From Guyanagaster necrorhizus (lineage: Eukaryota > Basidiomycota > Agaricomycetes > Agaricales > Physalacriaceae): 64,000 bases of DNA. Below, piece after piece: positions 59,996 to 64,000 of the stretch. Under the pieces are notes generated by a model. It had not been told where the DNA came from, did not search any database, and saw only the letters and a program-made list of their open reading frames with translations. The stretch's first letter is position 1. Every line of letters begins with the position of its first letter. The DNA is taken from the NCBI RefSeq assembly GCF_019112545.1, contig NW_025064900.1, positions 530,443 to 594,442 on the forward strand, in the 5' to 3' direction. Made by a program: the position numbers and the translations under genes.

Positions 59996-60210
59996 AAATG
60001 TATCTTGAACTGAACTCTCTTCCACCTTCCCACACTGTGGAATTATGCAATCTATACTTGAAGAATTGAATACTATACACTGGTATGTACTCGAAGGGCG
60101 AAGCTATGAACCATTACTGATGCTACATAGCACTGGCAACATGCTATCTGTGGTCAGTACCTCGGATAACACTATGTAGCACTGGCAGGGTGCTACATAG
60201 CAACAGCCTT
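59996..60210. repeat. Subterminal inverted/direct repeats, probable transposon end
   Basis: TGCTACATAGCACTGGCA at 60120, CACTATGTAGCACTGGCA at 60168 and TGCTACATAGCA at 60191 are variants of one unit in both orientations. Subterminal repeats of this kind are usual in CACTA-type elements, so this may be the 3' end of the Plavaka element. Confidence 0.45.
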
Positions 60211-61204
60211 TTTTCTGATGTATTCTCCGGGCATCTTCTGACATCTATCCATCGCCGGACTGGTTTTGCAATCTTGATCTCCTGTAGATTTAAGCCGGGA
60301 TAACTCTCGTGACTATAATCTTGGTCTAAGTAAGAAGTGTCCACCAGGAAAATTACGAAAGATGTCTGATGGAGGGTGGAGCAAGTGAACTTTGGCGAGA
60401 TCGTGCCCTCCAGATGCGCAATTTTTCCGTGTGTGTTGTCAAGGACGGACGGTGAATTTTCGTCCGAAGAGATTCTTTCTCGGGATAACCTCTTGAGCAT
60501 TAGCATTACCTTTCCGACTCCGAAGACGACGGTTGAACTATACTAGAGGGGAAGAAGTTCTCATGTGCACATTAATTCTTGGGGACACCGCGCGAATCGG
60601 TCGACGACCCAAAAACAACAATTACCTATGAAACAACATAGACCTCGCTCATTGTCAAGAAAAGTCTGAAAAGGCCATTATGGCTATGGTTGGCATGCGA
60701 GAACGACAGGACATGAACCGCTCCGTATCATCTGGTACCTCTCCCATCAATGCTCCACGAGCTTCATTTCTTGGACCTAGGCACATCTCGTGAAAACGAA
60801 CAAATTTCGCCTTTTGTGATTGTCTCAGCTCTGGCGACACGGCACCCGACGGAAAAATTTGTCGACCTCTATCATTCCTGTGCTCGTTTCTATGGGATAT
60901 ATTCTGTAGACCTCGTTCAAATTTCAGAACGACGCCATTTCTATAGCTATCTTCTCCTACCCATTGATAGCAACGGAGCTAACAAAGTACGCCATTGATT
61001 AGGTCACTCTGAGACTACGATCGCAACCACCTGCTTCTGTTACGCGTTGCTGAGCTGCGTCGGAATAAGTTCGCATAGTACGAAAGGATTTCGGCTGGCC
61101 GTTGCTATACGACGTATCTTGGTAGGAATCTCTACTTCATATAAAGCTCGCCAAAATGCCTCTACCAGCATCAGTCCCATCTCCTCGCTGGAACCTGCCA
61201 AACA
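60211..61204. other. Intergenic region upstream of the AA9 gene
   Basis: Normal CpG content. Openings at 60144-60506 (minus) and 60750-60998 (plus) resemble nothing I know. A TATAAAG occurs at 61139, about 65 bp before the AA9 start, and may be its TATA box. Confidence 0.45.
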
Positions 61205-62295
61205 ATGAAGGTCTCTTTCCCTCTTGCTTCTCTGGCCCTTCTTTCTGGCTTCCAAGTGGTTTCTGCGCATTGTGCGTTGATCCTCTTCTGTTTCTACTCT
61301 TCACGCTTTTGATGCGCTGAGACAGATATCTGGACTACTCTTGTCGCTGGCGACACAGTTTCCAAAACGGCGGTTCGCCAGCCTCCGAGTAACTCTCCCG
61401 TCCTGGACGTGACTTCTGGTCTGCATACCTCTCGTCGGTAATATCTCCACTAACCCACTGATAGACGATATAAGATGCAACGTCAGCCCAGCCAATGCCA
61501 CTGCGACGGTCTCCGTTGCTGCTGGTGACATTGTTGGATTTCAACTCGACAACACTATCTACCATCTAGGCCCTGCTGCGCTTTACCTTGGCAAGGCTCC
61601 TTCGACTGCTGCTGACTGGGACGGAAGCGGTGCCAACTGGTTCAAGGTTATTATGTTTTATTCTCTTCCGCCTATACCTAATTAACCTAACTGAAGCGTA
61701 GATCGCTGAATGGGGAGCAGTATTCGAACCTTCCTTCTCCTTCATTGACTACGGCGCCAGCGCTCTGAACGCTACCATTCCTTCCAGTGTTCCTGCTGGC
61801 GAAGTGAGTGTTTCTCTTCTCGTGTGCTCGGTGCATACTTTTAACTTGCGGACCCTAGTACCTCGCCCGTATTGAACAGGTTAGTCTTCAACTCCAGGCC
61901 AGTATCGCTGAAGAGCTAAGTTTTAAATAGATTGGTCTTCATGTAACGGGAGCTCCTCAATGGTACATCTCTTGTGCACAAATTTCTATTACAGACGGAG
62001 GATCAGCTAGCCCCGACATGGTTGAGATCCCTGGATACGTAGACGCTGATGGTGAGTCAGTCTTGTCGAGTGGGATCAACTATTAATGTGCACTTGTTGC
62101 AGATCCCGGACTGACCGTTAGTGAGTTCAAGTTCTCAATTTAACGCTGTTCAAACAACCGACTAACCTATCCCCAGACATTTATTACCCTACGCCCACGG
62201 CTTATACGGTGAGTATTTAAAGTTCACTTGATCTCGTATTTCAGAGCTCAGTCGCGAGCCTGCAGGTCCCTGGACCGACCGTCTTCTCGGAATAA
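61205..62295 (+). CDS. AA9 lytic polysaccharide monooxygenase (secreted), 9 exons
   Basis: A copper enzyme that cuts cellulose or related glucans by oxidation, acting outside the cell in wood or litter decay. Exons: 61205-61271, 61326-61418, 61465-61646, 61702-61803, 61859-61879, 61931-62051, 62103-62120, 62177-62208, 62266-62295; 666 nt, 221 residues. Signal peptide MKVSFPLASLALLSGFQVVSA, then His22, which becomes the N-terminal copper-binding His (AHYIWTTL). The second copper His is in TIYHLGPAALYLGKAP, and the axial Gln/Tyr are in QWYISCAQISI. DIRCN supplies a disulfide Cys with the Cys of SCAQ. It ends VPGPTVFSE with no CBM1 tail. No lesion; likely active. Confidence 0.93.
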
Positions 62296-62481
62296 ATTCC
62301 GATTCGAGTATACCTTCTGTTTTTCAAGACGTTACGTAGATGTGTTTTATGGAAGGATTTTTATTGGCTCAAGTAACCAATTGTTTACAGTACGTGAGAT
62401 TTGAACGACGTCTGATTGTGAAACCTACAAGGACTAGAAATTTTACCTCCTATATATCAGCAGAGTAAGTTCCGTTGCAAA
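62296..62481. other. Spacer between AA9 and the P450 pseudogene
   Basis: About 185 bp, too short for the missing P450 N-terminus plus a promoter. It includes TATATATC at about 62450. No coding sense. Confidence 0.4.
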
Positions 62482-64000
62482 TTGCGATGCCACAGAAAGA
62501 AATTCCCCTTGGCCCGGTGGATCATTGCGTACACGTCATGCGACGAATCACTCGCCGAGGATTTGATGGATAGTGAGAGACAATCCAAGGGTTTAGGTAA
62601 ATACTTATTGGTCCTTGGCGACCCGAAAGGTCTACAGCACATCCTTCATGGCTCTGGATACCGTTATCCCAAAGTCCCCGATTCAGAATATAACATGAAT
62701 ATGCTATTTGGGAGGGGAATCATCACTGTAGCTGGTGCAATTACATCTCAATTCGTCGATGTGTGTTACTCAATGTTGCTAGGATCCATCCACCAACGAC
62801 ACAGGAAAGTTATAAATCCTGCTTTCTCTGCAGCACAACTTCGGACTTCTCTCCCCCTCTTCGATGATCAGCGAAGAAGGTTCATCTGCCTGACAGACCT
62901 TTCTTTGTGATGGTCATCTAACAAGAGTTGCTTAGTTCTCTCGAAAACTCACCGACATGGCTGAAGACGGACAACGGAATATTGATATGAAGCTATGGCT
63001 TGACAAGCTGACTTTGGACATTATTGGCGAAAGTGAGTCCGTTCTGAGAGATACTGTTACCAAGTACTGACATTAAAAGCTGCCTTTGGATACAAGTACT
63101 GCGCACTTGATGACGAAAATAATAAACTGGCCAACATACTGAACAATTAATTGTTCGTAACATCAATCTCTTTGACGGTCTTTTTTGCTTATTTCCTTTT
63201 AGCCATGCTGCGGGAGTACTTCCTTCCCGCGCTGGAATACTGTTTTTGGCATTGCCTATAATCATGCCAAAGCCTCTCCTCCAGCTCATGGATCTCATTC
63301 TTTCCCAGAAAAAGACGCATGTCTCAAGTTTCAATGTCGCTGCCAAAACGCTTGGACGAGAATTCTTCAAAGAGAATGTGGAGGGGAAAGATTTCGACTC
63401 ATCTTCCGGCAAGGACGTTCTCAGCATCTTAGGTGAGTCACTGTTATTGGCCCAGTGTACTCATCCGAACTAACTTTCTTAGCGTGGGCAGAACACGATT
63501 GAGCTAATGAGGTCCTTGCCCAGATAGCGTCAGTCTACCTTATTCCATTCTGAAGCAATCATACTGATTCTTCGTGGTGATAGTTCGCTTACGTTGGCAG
63601 GACACGAGACTACGGCATCTACCCTCACCTGGAGTCTGTTTGAATTGTGCAATCACCCCGAGCAACAAAATCGTATCAGCGCAGAAATATTGCAAGTCCG
63701 CAGCCGGCATGGATCTACAGGTAAACTCACCTCAGAGGATTACGATAGTATGCCGTTTATGAACGCTGTAATCAAGGTGTGTATCCCTCTTCCTTCTCAT
63801 CCTCTGAATAATACACTCACTCATAGATTGGGGTTGGTAGGAAACTCTTCGATTCCATCGTATCGCTCCCGCCCTGCTTCGTGTCCTAGCTTGCGATAAT
63901 GTCATCCCACTTTCCGATCCAGTCACCACTTCTACCGGAGTCAAGGTCACCGAAATACCCGTGGAGAAGGGCCAACTAGTCGAGATTGGAATTGGTTACT
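62482..64000 (+). pseudogene. Cytochrome P450, N-terminally truncated and broken, runs off the window
   Basis: A heme monooxygenase of the fungal microsomal type: LLVLGDPKGLQHILHGSGYRYPKVP, then HRKVINPAFSAAQLRTSLPL, LWLDKLTLDIIGETAFGYKY, the I-helix AGHETTASTLTWSLFEL (63598) and the K-helix ETLR (63841). The heme loop lies beyond 64000. Introns: 62735-62782, 62880-62935, 63033-63079, 63433-63482, 63529-63583, 63777-63840. Damage: no ATG, membrane anchor or proline hinge; a frame break over 62880-62935 before SRKLTDMAEDG; TAA at 63148; another frame break before ILFLALPIIMPKPLL; TGA at 63500 in a shortened loop. So a pseudogene is the simplest reading; sequencing error could explain single breaks, not all. 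Confidence 0.8.

Noticed and set aside
62993..63427. 144-codon minus-strand ORF
   Set aside because: Shadow of the P450 exons, whose plus-strand reading has clear P450 motifs.
1..64000. CRISPR array, rRNA or tRNA genes
   Set aside because: I saw no regular spacer array and no tRNA B-box with a matching cloverleaf; the organism is a eukaryote.

Overview
The window looks like a chromosome segment from a mushroom-forming basidiomycete (Agaricomycetes). The host genes have many GT-AG introns of about 45-60 bp, an AA9 lytic polysaccharide monooxygenase sits beside a P450, and the transposons are fungal types (chromovirus-like Ty3/gypsy, Ty1/copia, a Plavaka-type transposase, a Crypton-like tyrosine recombinase). 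All names come from reading translations by eye; no database was searched.

Layout. 1-2152: three LTRs of one gypsy family alternating with pieces of its 5' ORF. 2561-12090: host DNA with normal CpG content, holding a complete ABCC-type ABC transporter (3273-9813, 31 exons, 1663 residues) and a small C16orf72/HAPSTR1-like gene (10360-11401). 12091-60210: about 48 kb of transposon. 60210-64000: host DNA again, with an AA9 LPMO (61205-62295, 9 exons) and a broken P450 that runs off the right edge.

The transposon block is layered, and most layers are fixed by target-site duplications (TSDs). A tyrosine-recombinase relic (minus strand) is split by Copia-A (12926-42035, TSD GAAAT). Copia-A is split by Copia-B (13563-26761, TSD CAGAT) and by Gypsy-2 (30087-41178). 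The LTR of Copia-B is split by Gypsy-1 (13680-22318, TSD CTAAA). Gypsy-2 is split by a 1.3-kb element with inverted ends and by a 1.8-kb noncoding repeat, called repeat X here. Repeat X occurs four times; the third copy is split by Gypsy-3 (51722-57115, TSD TGTGG). Removing Copia-B, Copia-A or repeat X together with one TSD copy restores the interrupted reading frame.

The older layers have almost no CpG, while Gypsy-1 (innermost) keeps many. In-frame stops are mostly TGA where relatives have Arg. The two Gypsy-1 LTRs differ only by transitions, mostly at CpG sites. This points to C-to-T decay at CpG, by deamination of methylated cytosine or a RIP-like process. The most unusual items are an intron-containing antisense ORF with a cysteine cluster inside Gypsy-2, repeat X itself, and the split recombinase.
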